DNA from: Psychroserpens algicola | Lineage (GTDB): Bacteria; Bacteroidota; Bacteroidia; Flavobacteriales; Flavobacteriaceae | Reading direction: 5' to 3' | Assembly (NCBI RefSeq): GCF_014526325.1 | Contig: NZ_JACNMJ010000009.1 | Span: 1-64,000 of the forward strand | DNA length: 64,000 nucleotides | Part shown: piece by piece, positions 26,030-35,259 of the stretch | Layout: the number at the start of each line of letters is the position of its first letter | Numbering within the stretch: the first letter of the stretch is position 1 | Notes under the pieces: generated by a model | Told to the model about the DNA's origin: nothing | What the model saw: only the letters and a program-made list of their open reading frames with translations | Databases searched by the model: none | Made by a program: the position numbers and the translations under genes

Positions 26030-28669
26030 TTACTGATTTTTAGTTGAATCTTGCTTCTTTTTCCTGTTTTTAAGTAAGCCTCCCAGTAAATCTTTTACGC
26101 CTTCTTTTAAAGGATCTGAAGTTTTTGTGGTGTCTGTTTTTACAGATGTTGAATCTTTTGTCGTTTCATTTTTAGTGCCACCGAGAATTCCGCCTAATAT
26201 ATCACTGACTTTATCTTTTCCTTTATCTAGTAATTTTTGTTTTTCAATTTCAATGAGTTGTTTGGTTAAATTTGAAACACCACTTGTTAGGTCGGTTTGT
26301 ACTTTCGGACTCGAATATGTTCCAGTAATATTTGCCGTGACAGGAATTGTGATTTTATTGACTTCAGGGTCATTTATCTTTCCAATTAAACGGTTAACTT
26401 CACTACCTAAATATTTTGCAGGTACTTCAAAAACGGCATTATAATTTAAGGTTTTGTCAAAACCATGCGCTCCTGATACAACGATACCTATATCTTTATA
26501 TTTTAGATTAAAAGGCTTTACGTTAACGAGTCCGTTTGAAAAATCTAATCGGGTTTTAATATCTTTTAAATCTATTTTATCAAAATCAATAAAGTTTAAA
26601 GCACCATTGAGTTTATTTAAAACTGAGGCTTCATTTTTATTAATGCTTGTTGTTAATAATTCGGCAAAAGCATCACCAGAAATTGTGCTAAGGTTAGGTG
26701 AGAACTCCTCATCTAGTGTTCCTTGTAGTTTGATTACTGTATTTAATTTTCCTTGTAATGCTTTGGCAATTGGAGCCAAATTTTGAAGTAATTCTAAATC
26801 TTTAAAAGATTTTGATAAGTCAAAGTCTTCGGCGCCTAAATTGAGATTAAAAACCGGAACATCAGTTTTGGTGGATACCGTTCCTGTTAAGGCTAGTACA
26901 CCATCAAATAAATTTGACGTCAGATTTTGCAAATTAGCTTCTTGATCTTTAATAGCAAGCGTACCATTTACATCTTTTAAAGTTAGATTATCATAAACTA
27001 CTGTTTTTGCATTGGCATTGATAGTGCAATCTAAAAAATCAGGAATTTTCAAAGATTCTGATTCAGATGTAGTTTTGTTTGAATCTTTAGTAGCTGTTTC
27101 ATCTTCGACCATAAAATCACTTAGGACAAAATTATTTGAATTCACATTAAAGTTTCCTTGTAATTTTTTGTCGCTTAATAAAAACCCGAGTAAATTTTTA
27201 ATTGTACCTGTGGCTTTGAAATCACTGGTTCCCGTTTTGGCATCAAAACTATTTAATGACACATTTCCTGGGTTAAAGGTCATGTTTGCTGTATTAATTT
27301 GAATAGGATTGACAATGTCTTCCGAAGAAAATACAAAATCGGTTAAACTCACACTACCATTATTTTTGATGCGTTCATAGGCATTGGTTTCAATAGCATT
27401 CATATCAAAAGATGTATTGAGTTTCCCTTTTAAAATTCCGCTTAATTGTTTGTCAAAATCTATAGGATATGCCTTTGTAATGTTTGCTAGATTTAAAGTA
27501 CCATCAATATTGGCATTAACCAGCATGTTTTTTGTTAAGTTTCTAATAACAGCATTCGATTTAAACACATCATCATCGATAGTAAAATTGAGTGTTTTAA
27601 TATCTACAAAAGTGTCGTCAACATTACCACTGGTATTTTTAATTGAGGTGTTAATTGAAATGTTATTAACTCGTTTTGGTAAATCGGGATATTTAAAAGA
27701 CGCATTATTAGATACGATGTTAATGTCTAATGTCGGAATAGTTGTTTCGGTCACTTTTCCTTTAATAATACCGTTAACTTTAAAATCACCAGTGGTTTCT
27801 ACCGATGACATATTTTTAGAATAAGCTTCAGGGATGACGGCTAAAAAATCTTTAAATGACGATTCTGGATTTTCAAACGTGATATCAATATCCTGACCGT
27901 CCTCAAGTTGTTGTACATAACCATCAAATACGAGTGGCAATTGATTGATATAGCCTTTATTTTCCATGAAGGTGTATTTCTGCTCCTTTAGATTCATACC
28001 AATAAGAGCATCTAATTTTATAGCATTTTCATTGAGGTATTGAGTACTGTCAATACTCATGCTAATATTGGCTGAAGTTTCGGTATCGAGTTGTGATTGT
28101 TCTTCGGAAAATGTACCATTTCCAGAATGGTTTAATTCTGAAATATATATCTGAGTATTTGATTTTTCATCAATATAAGTAAAGGCACTATTGTTAATCT
28201 TATAATCTTCAATGTCAAACGCAAAGCCTCCAGATGAATCGGCACTTACCGATGCATTTGCCTTCTCTTTAGTGATGTCGTAATTATTGTTTCCAAACGC
28301 ATCAGTTTTTAGAGTTAGCAAAGCTTCATCAATAGCTATAGAATTAACAACAATTGGGTCTTCATCAGCGCTTTTAAAAAGCTCTTTTACCGACATTGTA
28401 AATGCTATGTTTTTTGCCGTAGCAAAAGTTTCGTTTTCAAAAGGCTTATAATTGGTGATTACCAGATCATCTACAGTTACATGTGCCTGCGGAAAACTTC
28501 TGATAAAACTCAAACTCAAATCGCTAAATTCTACTTTAGCATTTAAGTTGTCATTAATAAAGCTTTTAACCATATCTTTTATTTGTCCTTGAAAGGCAAA
28601 AGGAATGGCAATGAGCAAGAAAAAAATGATAAGAATAGTTATTCCAGTAATTTTAAGTACTTTTTTCAT
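26030..28669 (-). CDS. AsmA family protein
   Basis: 879 residues. One N-terminal membrane helix (about 7-28) is followed by a very long beta-rich periplasmic region made of repeating short strands, as in AsmA/TamB-like proteins. The AsmA signature appears near the N-terminus (FSDLSLSFIRSFPQAHVTVDDL) and again at about 570-690. The C-terminal ~60 residues are Lys/Asp/Thr-rich and low complexity. Such proteins are thought to bridge the inner and outer membranes and carry lipids. It lies between the queuosine-precursor transporter and rpoD on the same strand. Confidence 0.88.
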   Translation of the reverse strand: MKKVLKITGITILIIFFLLIAIPFAFQGQIKDMVKSFINDNLNAKVEFSDLSLSFIRSFPQAHVTVDDLVITNYKPFENETFATAKNIAFTMSVKELFKSADEDPIVVNSIAIDEALLTLKTDAFGNNNYDITKEKANASVSADSSGGFAFDIEDYKINNSAFTYIDEKSNTQIYISELNHSGNGTFSEEQSQLDTETSANISMSIDSTQYLNENAIKLDALIGMNLKEQKYTFMENKGYINQLPLVFDGYVQQLEDGQDIDITFENPESSFKDFLAVIPEAYSKNMSSVETTGDFKVNGIIKGKVTETTIPTLDINIVSNNASFKYPDLPKRVNNISINTSIKNTSGNVDDTFVDIKTLNFTIDDDVFKSNAVIRNLTKNMLVNANIDGTLNLANITKAYPIDFDKQLSGILKGKLNTSFDMNAIETNAYERIKNNGSVSLTDFVFSSEDIVNPIQINTANMTFNPGNVSLNSFDAKTGTSDFKATGTIKNLLGFLLSDKKLQGNFNVNSNNFVLSDFMVEDETATKDSNKTTSESESLKIPDFLDCTINANAKTVVYDNLTLKDVNGTLAIKDQEANLQNLTSNLFDGVLALTGTVSTKTDVPVFNLNLGAEDFDLSKSFKDLELLQNLAPIAKALQGKLNTVIKLQGTLDEEFSPNLSTISGDAFAELLTTSINKNEASVLNKLNGALNFIDFDKIDLKDIKTRLDFSNGLVNVKPFNLKYKDIGIVVSGAHGFDKTLNYNAVFEVPAKYLGSEVNRLIGKINDPEVNKITIPVTANITGTYSSPKVQTDLTSGVSNLTKQLIEIEKQKLLDKGKDKVSDILGGILGGTKNETTKDSTSVKTDTTKTSDPLKEGVKDLLGGLLKNRKKKQDSTKNQ

Positions 28670-28770
28670 AGGGTTGCTTTGTATGCTATATACGTTTAGA
28701 ATATAATTTAAGGTTAATTAAAACAAAAGTTTAGTAAAACTTTAACCCATTTGATATGTTTTTTTGTGCT

Positions 28771-29475
28771 TTAGATGAGTTCGATCTCTTCATTGATTTT
28801 TAAATTAAAACGTTTTCTAAATATATATACACCTAGATATAGTAAAGGTGTATCTAAAGCTGCAACGAGAACTTTAAAAAGGAAACCGCTTATTAGTAGT
28901 CCTTTAAAGCTACTCCAAGGCAAGATGTCGAAGCTGCATAATAGCGTCACAATCGATAATGTATCTATAAATTGAGAAAACCAGGTCGAAAAGTTATTTC
29001 TAAGCCATAAATGCTTGCCTTTAGTAAGCCGTTTCCAAAAGTGATAAATTTGAATGTCAATAAATTGAGCAAATAAATAAGCGGTCATACTGGCAAATAC
29101 AGCTATAGCCGAACTGCCAAACACAGTCGAAAACAAGTCGTCTTTTACCGGAGATGTTTCTATTGCAGGAGCGCTATCGGCAACTACTATGATGAGTAGT
29201 GAAAATATAGACGCAAAAATACCAGCTACAACGACTTGATTGGCGCGCTTTTTTCCATAGATTTCACTAATTAAGTCTGTAATTAAAAAAGTAATGGGAT
29301 ATGGTAAAATTCCAACAGATATTTCAAAAAGTTTAGCTCCAAAAATTTCGACATCAAATGGATGCCAATAAAAAAACTTCTTAAAGATAAGATTCGAAAC
29401 GACTAAAGACGTGATAAACAAGGCAGCGAGAAATAAATAAATTTTCTGAGCAACAAGTTTGTCTTTTAAGGTCAT
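28771..29475 (-). CDS. Queuosine precursor transporter (YhhQ-like)
   Basis: 234 residues with about six membrane helices. GILPYPITFLITDLISEIYG (about 55-74) is the hallmark of the QPTR/YhhQ family, which imports queuine or preQ0/preQ1 for tRNA queuosine formation. MTAYLFAQFIDIQIYHFWKR and DTLSIVTLLC are further family motifs. Divergent from the folK fusion with about 70 bp between the starts. Confidence 0.9.
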   Translation of the reverse strand: MTLKDKLVAQKIYLFLAALFITSLVVSNLIFKKFFYWHPFDVEIFGAKLFEISVGILPYPITFLITDLISEIYGKKRANQVVVAGIFASIFSLLIIVVADSAPAIETSPVKDDLFSTVFGSSAIAVFASMTAYLFAQFIDIQIYHFWKRLTKGKHLWLRNNFSTWFSQFIDTLSIVTLLCSFDILPWSSFKGLLISGFLFKVLVAALDTPLLYLGVYIFRKRFNLKINEEIELI

Positions 29476-29545
29476 AAATTGTGAATAAATACTTAGCGTA
29501 AATATAAGCTAAAATGGATTTCTTTTCATTATTTTGACATTCTAT

Positions 29546-30691
29546 ATGAATTCAACTAACCAAGTTTACATCGCTCTAGGAAGCAATAAAGGTGACAGAT
29601 TAAAAAATCTGCAAGATGCTGTAGATTTAATTTATGCCAAAATTGGTAAAGTAGGCAGTATTGCTAAGGTTTACAATACACCAGCCATAGGTTTTGAAGG
29701 TGACGATTTTTTAAATACATGTATTCATGTAGAAACGATGTGTTCGGCAGATGATGTTCTTGAAAAATTACAAACGATAGAGACCAGATTAGGTCGTGAG
29801 AAGTCACAATCTCAGACTTATGAGTCGCGACCTATAGATTTAGACATGTTGTTTTTTAATTCAGATATTTTTTCTTCGGAAACTTTAAAACTACCACACC
29901 CTGAACTCCAAAACCGACAATTTGTTTTACAACCTTTAAAAGATATTGCGTCAAAATTTGAGCATCCAAAATTAAAGAAAACCGTTGATGAGCTGCATTT
30001 AGAATGTAAGGATACAAGCGATATTGAAGCCATTAAGATATGGTTAAAGAATCCATCACGACAGTTTGATTTTTCGGCTTATAATTATATTGCTATAGAA
30101 GGTAATATCGGAGCAGGAAAGACAAGTTTAGCGCATCAGATTTCTAATGATTTTAATGCGAAACTCATTTTAGAGCGTTTTGCTGATAATCCTTTTTTAC
30201 CCAAATTTTACGAGGAACCACAGCGTTATGCATTTACTTTAGAAATGTCGTTTTTAGCAGATCGTTATCAACAAATTAGTGATGATTTATCACAATTAGA
30301 TTTGTTTAAAGACTTTATGGTTAGTGATTATGATATCTATAAATCTTTGATTTTCTCAAAAATCACACTTCCTGAAGATGAGTTCAAACTCTATCGAAAG
30401 CTATTCTATTTGATGTATAAAGACATAGCCAAGCCTGATTTATATGTCTATTTATATCAAAACACACAACGTTTGCAAGAAAATATAAAAAAGCGTGGTC
30501 GTGATTATGAGCAGAATATTGATGATGAATATCTGGAAAAAATAAATTCAGGATATCTGGACTTCTTAAAAAAACAATCTGAACTCAATGTCAAAATTAT
30601 TGACATATCAGATAAAGATTTTGTGAAAAATCGAGCCGATTATTTGTGGTTATTGGGTGAGATATGTGACTCTGATCAAAAGAAGTTATAA
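29546..30691 (+). CDS. folK: FolK-deoxynucleoside kinase fusion
   Basis: 381 residues from the ATG at 29546 (MNSTNQVYIALGSNKGDR); the frame runs 12 bp further up to a TTG but the ATG is preferred. Residues about 1-155 are the pyrophosphokinase that activates the pterin for folate synthesis (GSNKGDR, then RPIDLDMLFF). Residues about 175-381 are a deoxynucleoside kinase with Walker A EGNIGAGKTS (185-194) and the nucleoside-binding region around DRYQQ and YDIYKSLIF. The stop overlaps the convergent methyltransferase by 6 bp. Such fusions are known in Flavobacteriia. Confidence 0.93.
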   Translation: MNSTNQVYIALGSNKGDRLKNLQDAVDLIYAKIGKVGSIAKVYNTPAIGFEGDDFLNTCIHVETMCSADDVLEKLQTIETRLGREKSQSQTYESRPIDLDMLFFNSDIFSSETLKLPHPELQNRQFVLQPLKDIASKFEHPKLKKTVDELHLECKDTSDIEAIKIWLKNPSRQFDFSAYNYIAIEGNIGAGKTSLAHQISNDFNAKLILERFADNPFLPKFYEEPQRYAFTLEMSFLADRYQQISDDLSQLDLFKDFMVSDYDIYKSLIFSKITLPEDEFKLYRKLFYLMYKDIAKPDLYVYLYQNTQRLQENIKKRGRDYEQNIDDEYLEKINSGYLDFLKKQSELNVKIIDISDKDFVKNRADYLWLLGEICDSDQKKL

Positions 30692-31339
30692 GGTATAGAG
30701 TGAGGTTAAAATAAGACCTTTGTTCCCTTCCAAAACATAGGTGTGTAAAATAGATTGCTCAGTAACCTTTAAGTTAAAAGGCGCTTTAAGTAAGTCAACA
30801 CCACTTTTATGTTTTAGCCGTATGCCTTGTCCGGAAATAATATCTTTATTCGGAATGAAATCTTCGTTAGGAATATGTTCGGTAATAATAATGTATTTGT
30901 AATCGCTTAGTTTTTTGACTACCGAATTAATTTCTACATTCGATAAATGCTGAAGCACTTGTCTAATGATGACGCAATCTGCAACAGGCAGTTGGTCTTT
31001 TGCAATATCTAAACAATGAAATTGAAGATGGTCTTCTTTAAAGGTAATTTTATTTCTTTCTATAAGACGCTCAACAATATCAACTGCATCGTATTTTAAA
31101 GTGTATTTAAACAGATGCTTTCCAATATTAAAATCACCACAACCCAAATCGCATACAGTTAAAGTGTTATTATGAGATTTAAAAAATGTGGTTATAGCTT
31201 CAAGGTAAGGAACGACAATTTTTGGATCATGAGAGCCTTCGCCAGAATAAAAATCAAATGCTTTTCCGCCCCAAAGGTATTGCTCATAAATTTGAGTCAT
31301 GGCAGCTTTTGTTGGCCAAGGTGTCTTCGTTTTTTTCAA
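30686..31339 (-). CDS. Class I SAM-dependent methyltransferase
   Basis: 217 residues from the TTG at 31339, whose TTGA overlaps the TGA stop of the preceding gene. SAM-binding motif I is visible as VCDLGCGDFN (about 63-72), with DAVDIVERLIERN as motif II. The opening KTPWPTKAAMTQIYEQYLWGG is a conserved block for this group. The substrate is unknown. Translationally coupled to the SpoU-type RNA methyltransferase, but it resembles small-molecule or lipid methyltransferases as much as tRNA enzymes. Confidence 0.82.
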   Translation of the reverse strand: MKKTKTPWPTKAAMTQIYEQYLWGGKAFDFYSGEGSHDPKIVVPYLEAITTFFKSHNNTLTVCDLGCGDFNIGKHLFKYTLKYDAVDIVERLIERNKITFKEDHLQFHCLDIAKDQLPVADCVIIRQVLQHLSNVEINSVVKKLSDYKYIIITEHIPNEDFIPNKDIISGQGIRLKHKSGVDLLKAPFNLKVTEQSILHTYVLEGNKGLILTSLYTL

Positions 31340-31878
31340 CTACTTTGGATTTTAGAGAGCTTGCTAAACATATCCCAGATAACCACACCACAACTTACTG
31401 AAATGTTCAATGAATGTTTGGTTCCAAATTGTGGGATTTCAATAACAATATCACTGGCATCAACAACATCTTGAGCAACGCCTTTGACTTCATTTCCAAA
31501 AACCAAGGCGTAGGTTTGATTAGTTTTAGGCTGAAAAGTATCTAGCATCGTCGAACGTTCGGCTTGCTCGATAGAAATGACTTTAATATTTTCTGATTGT
31601 AATTGTTTAACGACGTCCATGGTGTGTTCGGCATATTCCCAAGTAACTGTTTCGGTGCTGCCTAAAGCTGTTTTTCTAATATCGTTATGAGGAGGTGTTG
31701 CACTAATGCCACAGAGATATATCTTTTCAATTAAAAAAGCATCACTCGTCCTAAATACCGAACCAATATTATTTAAACTTCTGATATTGTCCAGAATAAT
31801 AATTAGTGGTGTTTTTTCGGCAGACTTAAATTCCTCAATATTTAATCGGTCGAGTTCACTGTTTTTTAGTTTTCGCAT
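31336..31878 (-). CDS. TrmH/SpoU family RNA 2'-O-methyltransferase
   Basis: 180 residues. SPOUT-fold motifs are present: NIGSVFRTSDAF (motif 1), ALVFGNEVKGV (motif 2) and IPQFGTKHSLNISVSCGVVIWD (motif 3), the knotted SAM-binding end. It methylates a ribose in tRNA or rRNA; which one cannot be told. Divergent from mutS with about 110 bp to its TTG start, and overlapping the next minus-strand gene. Confidence 0.9.
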   Translation of the reverse strand: MRKLKNSELDRLNIEEFKSAEKTPLIIILDNIRSLNNIGSVFRTSDAFLIEKIYLCGISATPPHNDIRKTALGSTETVTWEYAEHTMDVVKQLQSENIKVISIEQAERSTMLDTFQPKTNQTYALVFGNEVKGVAQDVVDASDIVIEIPQFGTKHSLNISVSCGVVIWDMFSKLSKIQSS

Positions 31879-31987
31879 GTTAAAATCTTATACGTTTTGT
31901 AGATAACTTATGCCTTTTGAGCTTTATAAAACTTCAAATTATAAGTACTTTAGCAGTCTTACAATTTTCACAAAAATACGTAAACCA

Positions 31988-34600
31988 TTGGCTAAAAAAG
32001 CAAAAAAAGAAACACCGTTAATGAAACAGTATAATGCCATCAAGGTTAAATATCCTGATGCGTTATTATTATTTAGAGTAGGTGATTTCTATGAGACCTT
32101 TGGACAAGATGCTGTAAAAGCGTCAAAAATTTTAGATATCATTTTAACCAAACGCGGAGCAGGTAGTAAAACAGAAACCGAACTGGCTGGGTTTCCTCAT
32201 CATTCCTTAAATACCTACTTGCCTAAATTAGTTAAAGCAGGAGAACGCGTTGCTATTTGTGATCAATTAGAAGATCCGAAGCAAACAAAAACGATTGTTA
32301 AACGTGGAGTAACCGAATTAGTAACTCCAGGTGTAGCACTCAATGATGATATATTAAACTCTAAAACCAATAATTTTTTAGCAGCCGTTTGTTTTGGTGT
32401 GCAATGGGTAGGTGTTTCTTTTTTAGATGTATCTACAGGAGAGTTTTTTATCTCTCAAGGTAATACTGAATATGTCGACAAACTGCTTCAAAACTTTAGA
32501 CCAAGTGAGGTTTTGGTAGCTAAGCCTAATAGGAAAAAGTACGATACAGCTTTTGGAAATGATTTTCATGCTTTTTACCTCGAAGATTGGGTATTTCAGG
32601 ATGACTATGCTAATGAAACGTTGTTGAAACATTTCAACACAAAATCTTTAAAGGGTTTTGGAATTGATGATTTATATGAAGGCATTGTCGCTTCTGGAGC
32701 AATTTTGCATTATTTAGGAGAAACGCAGCATCATAAATTACAGCATATAACATCGATTCAACGCTTAACAAAAGGAGAGCATGTTTGGATGGATCGTTTT
32801 ACCATTAAAAACTTAGAGTTATATCAGTCTACTAACCAAAATGCTGTAACCTTGATTGACGTTGTTGACAAAACAATTTCTCCAATGGGTGGGCGATTAC
32901 TTAAAAGATGGTTGGCATTACCATTGGTGAATTTAGATCAGATTAATTATCGGCATGATGTGGTTGAGTATGTGAAAAATGATACTCTTTTATTAGAGAA
33001 ACTACAACTTCAATTAAAACAAATAGGAGATATAGAACGCCTTATTTCTAAAGTTGCAACAGCCAAAATCACACCTCGTGAAGTGATTCACCTCAAAAAT
33101 GCTCTGGAAGCGATTGTACCAATTAAAGCTTTGGCGATTCAAACTAAAAACAAAGCATTGCAAGATTTGGGAGAGCAAATGGATGCTTGCGAAGCGCTTC
33201 GTGAACGTATTAAAGCCACATTAAATGAAGATGCTCCAGTTAATATTTTAAAAGGACATACGATTGCTTCCGATTTTTCTTCAGAATTAAAAGAATTACG
33301 TGACCTTTCTGCTTCCGGAAAAGATTACCTCGATAAAATGTTAGAACGTGAAAGCGAGCGTACAGGAATTACATCCTTAAAAATTGCCTCTAATAATGTG
33401 TTCGGTTATTATATTGAAGTACGTCACACACACAAAGATAAAGTTCCTGAAGAGTGGATTAGAAAGCAAACATTGGTAAGTGCTGAGCGTTATATCACAG
33501 AAGAACTAAAAGAATATGAAACCAAAATATTAGGAGCAGAAGAGCGTATTCTGGCCATTGAGCAACAGTTGTTTGCTGAGCTAGTAGGTTGGATAAGTCA
33601 GTTTATTAAACCCGTTCAGAAAAATTCGGCACTTATTGCGCAATTAGATTGTTTGATTGGGTTCTCACAGCTAGCTATAGAAAATAACTACTCTAGACCA
33701 ATACTTACAGACGGGTTTGAGTTAGATATTAAAAATGGAAGACATCCTGTTATAGAAAAGCAATTACCACATGGAGAGCCTTTTATAGCAAATGATGTGT
33801 ATCTGGATAGAGACAAACAGCAAATTATTATGATTACAGGACCTAACATGTCTGGTAAATCGGCAATTTTGCGTCAAACGGCATTAATTGTTTTATTGGC
33901 GCAAATGGGAAGTTTTGTTCCTGCAGAATCAGCTCAAATAGGTCTCACAGATAAAATTTTCACAAGAGTTGGTGCAAGTGATAATATTTCTATGGGAGAA
34001 TCAACGTTTATGGTTGAAATGAATGAAACGGCTTCAATTTTGAATAATATTTCAGATAGAAGTCTCGTATTACTTGATGAGATTGGTCGTGGAACTAGTA
34101 CCTATGATGGCATATCTATTGCCTGGGCTATAAGTGAATACTTACATGAACATCCAAGTAAGGCTAAAACCTTATTTGCAACACACTACCATGAGCTCAA
34201 TGAAATGTCCGAAACATTTGAACGTATTAAGAATTTTAATGTATCGGTTAAAGAGTTGAAAGACAATGTGCTATTTCTACGAAAGTTAGTAGAAGGAGGA
34301 AGTGAACATAGTTTTGGTATACACGTGGCTAAAATGGCAGGAATGCCTCAGCAAGTGATTCATCGCGCTAATAAGATTCTAAAACAGCTGGAGAAATCGC
34401 ATTCTAGTGAAGAGTTAACAGATAAAGTGAAGACTCTAAACAGTGAAATGCAATTGAGCTTTTTTAATTTAGATGATCCCTTGTTGGAACAAATAAAAGA
34501 TGAAATCGTCAATATTGATATCAATACTTTAACACCTGTTGAAGCGCTTATGAAACTTAATGAGATTAAGCGTATGTTATTGAAAAAGAAGCGTGCATAA
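31988..34600 (+). CDS. mutS: DNA mismatch repair protein MutS
   Basis: 870 residues if started at the TTG 31988 ([19 protein letters not shown]), the normal length and start for the family. An ATG at 31910 gives 896 residues with a hydrophobic, unconserved 26-residue lead that I judge untranslated. The mismatch-binding FYE motif lies in [10 protein letters not shown]. The C-terminal ATPase has Walker [10 protein letters not shown], Walker [16 protein letters not shown] and ATHYHEL. MutS recognises mispairs and small loops. Confidence 0.95.
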   Translation: MAKKAKKETPLMKQYNAIKVKYPDALLLFRVGDFYETFGQDAVKASKILDIILTKRGAGSKTETELAGFPHHSLNTYLPKLVKAGERVAICDQLEDPKQTKTIVKRGVTELVTPGVALNDDILNSKTNNFLAAVCFGVQWVGVSFLDVSTGEFFISQGNTEYVDKLLQNFRPSEVLVAKPNRKKYDTAFGNDFHAFYLEDWVFQDDYANETLLKHFNTKSLKGFGIDDLYEGIVASGAILHYLGETQHHKLQHITSIQRLTKGEHVWMDRFTIKNLELYQSTNQNAVTLIDVVDKTISPMGGRLLKRWLALPLVNLDQINYRHDVVEYVKNDTLLLEKLQLQLKQIGDIERLISKVATAKITPREVIHLKNALEAIVPIKALAIQTKNKALQDLGEQMDACEALRERIKATLNEDAPVNILKGHTIASDFSSELKELRDLSASGKDYLDKMLERESERTGITSLKIASNNVFGYYIEVRHTHKDKVPEEWIRKQTLVSAERYITEELKEYETKILGAEERILAIEQQLFAELVGWISQFIKPVQKNSALIAQLDCLIGFSQLAIENNYSRPILTDGFELDIKNGRHPVIEKQLPHGEPFIANDVYLDRDKQQIIMITGPNMSGKSAILRQTALIVLLAQMGSFVPAESAQIGLTDKIFTRVGASDNISMGESTFMVEMNETASILNNISDRSLVLLDEIGRGTSTYDGISIAWAISEYLHEHPSKAKTLFATHYHELNEMSETFERIKNFNVSVKELKDNVLFLRKLVEGGSEHSFGIHVAKMAGMPQQVIHRANKILKQLEKSHSSEELTDKVKTLNSEMQLSFFNLDDPLLEQIKDEIVNIDINTLTPVEALMKLNEIKRMLLKKKRA

Positions 34601-34629
34601 AAAAACTCATTTTTTTTTTATTAAAAGGC

Positions 34630-34659
34630 TTTGCATTTCTAAGAAAAGTCTTAAATTTG
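34630..34659 (+). promoter_or_regulatory. Putative tRNA-Gly/tRNA-Leu promoter
   Basis: TTTG (34630-34633), 18 bp, then TAAATTTG (34652-34659), about 45 bp before tRNA-Gly. A strong match to the Bacteroidota consensus. Confidence 0.7.
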
Positions 34660-34703
34660 CCCTCGCAATTACAACAAACGTTCATTTAAATAATTGCTAT
34701 AAT

Positions 34704-34775
34704 GCGAAAGTAGCTCAGGGGTAGAGCATCACCTTGCCAAGGTGAGGGTCGCGGGTTCAAATCCCGTCTTTCGCT
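34704..34775 (+). tRNA. tRNA-Gly (anticodon GCC)
   Basis: GCGAAAG pairs with CTTTCGC in the acceptor stem, with U as discriminator. The anticodon loop contains GCC in a CCTT/AAGG context, D-loop AGCTCAGG-GGTAGAGC and T-arm GGGTTCAAATCCC are normal. CCA is not encoded. It is followed by tRNA-Leu after 22 bp. Confidence 0.95.
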
Positions 34776-34797
34776 CTGCATCTTAAAAATATACCAA

Positions 34798-34881
34798 GCT
34801 GAAGTGGTGGAATTGGTAGACACGTTGGACTTAAAATCCAATGTCCATTAGGACGTACGGGTTCAAGTCCCGTCTTCAGTA
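34798..34881 (+). tRNA. tRNA-Leu (anticodon UAA)
   Basis: 84 bases, with the long variable arm expected of leucine tRNA (TGTCCATTAGGACG region). Acceptor GCTGAAG pairs with CTTCAGT (one G-T end pair) and the discriminator is A. Anticodon TAA sits in ACTTAAAAT. The T-arm is GGGTTCAAGTCCC. CCA is not encoded. The last 14 bases plus the following terminator are repeated at 35033. Confidence 0.94.
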
Positions 34882-34918
34882 CAGATGAAAAGCCGAAACG
34901 AAAGTTTCGGCTTTTTTG
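34868..34918 (+). repeat. 51-bp direct repeat, copy 1 (tRNA-Leu 3' end plus terminator)
   Basis: Begins TCCCGTCTTCAGTA in the T-arm/acceptor of tRNA-Leu and ends CTTTTTTG. Identical over 51 bp to 35033-35083, 165 bp downstream. Confidence 0.95.
34888..34915 (+). terminator. Rho-independent terminator after tRNA-Leu
   Basis: 12-bp perfect stem AAAAGCCGAAAC / GTTTCGGCTTTT around a GAAA tetraloop, followed by T residues. Confidence 0.93.
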
Positions 34919-35012
34919 GTTTTCAAAATCGTTGGAAGTTTACTTCAGAAATGATTTTGAAAACCAAAAAGAAATCCAAGTATTTGGATTGGCTTTTCTC
35001 ACAATGTTGATA

Positions 35013-35046
35013 TTGGACTCGCCATTGGCAATTCCCGTCTTCAGTA
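35013..35046 (+). pseudogene. Decayed tRNA-Leu remnant
   Basis: TTGGACT (35013-35019) matches the anticodon-arm start of the intact tRNA-Leu (34825-34831), then after a deletion CAATTCCCGTCTTCAGTA matches the T-arm and acceptor 3' half. This looks like a partly deleted second tRNA-Leu copy. The 3' half is certain; the anticodon-arm match is only seven bases. Confidence 0.45.
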
Positions 35047-35083
35047 CAGATGAAAAGCCGAAACGAAAGTTTCGGCTTTTTTG
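35033..35083 (+). repeat. 51-bp direct repeat, copy 2
   Basis: Identical to 34868-34918, including the terminator hairpin (here 35053-35080). After it the sequence again runs TTTTGAAAAT.GCTGGA, loosely like copy 1's flank, so the duplicated unit may have been longer and has diverged. Confidence 0.95.
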
Positions 35084-35259
35084 TTTTGAAAATAGCTGGA
35101 GATTTATTTTCAAAGTTATTTTCAGTACTACAATAAACTACGTCTTGTAGTTAATAGGTTTTACTTAATACATTTAAGTACATACGTTCAATTCCTTTTT
35201 TATAAATAAATACGTTATTTTCGTTTAACTAAGTATTTCAGATTAAGATAATCACTACT

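Larger units (their letters stand above)
34882..35259. other. Gene-free stretch with tRNA-derived repeat and hairpins
   Basis: 378 bp without a credible gene. It holds a terminator, a 13-bp inverted repeat GGTTTTCAAAATC (34918-34930) with GATTTTGAAAACC (34953-34965), a small AATCCAA/TTGGATT hairpin (about 34973-34991), and a second copy of the tRNA-Leu 3' end and terminator at 35033-35083. The rest (35090-35259) is AT-rich spacer before the 35260 gene. Confidence 0.75.

Noticed and set aside
31910-31987. ATG start for mutS at 31910
   Set aside because: The added 26 residues ([10 protein letters not shown] onward) do not resemble MutS N-termini, whereas the TTG at 31988 gives the expected [10 protein letters not shown] start. 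The protein cannot be proved from sequence alone.
34868-35083. attL/attR of an integrated element at tRNA-Leu
   Set aside because: Only 165 bp lie between the repeat starts, with no integrase or cargo gene, and the repeat also includes the terminator. Tandem duplication with decay explains it better, though a small insertion cannot be excluded.
34932-35150. A 72-codon open frame after tRNA-Leu
   Set aside because: It runs through the repeated tRNA 3' end and a terminator hairpin, and its protein has no signal or domain. An artefact of the duplicated segment.
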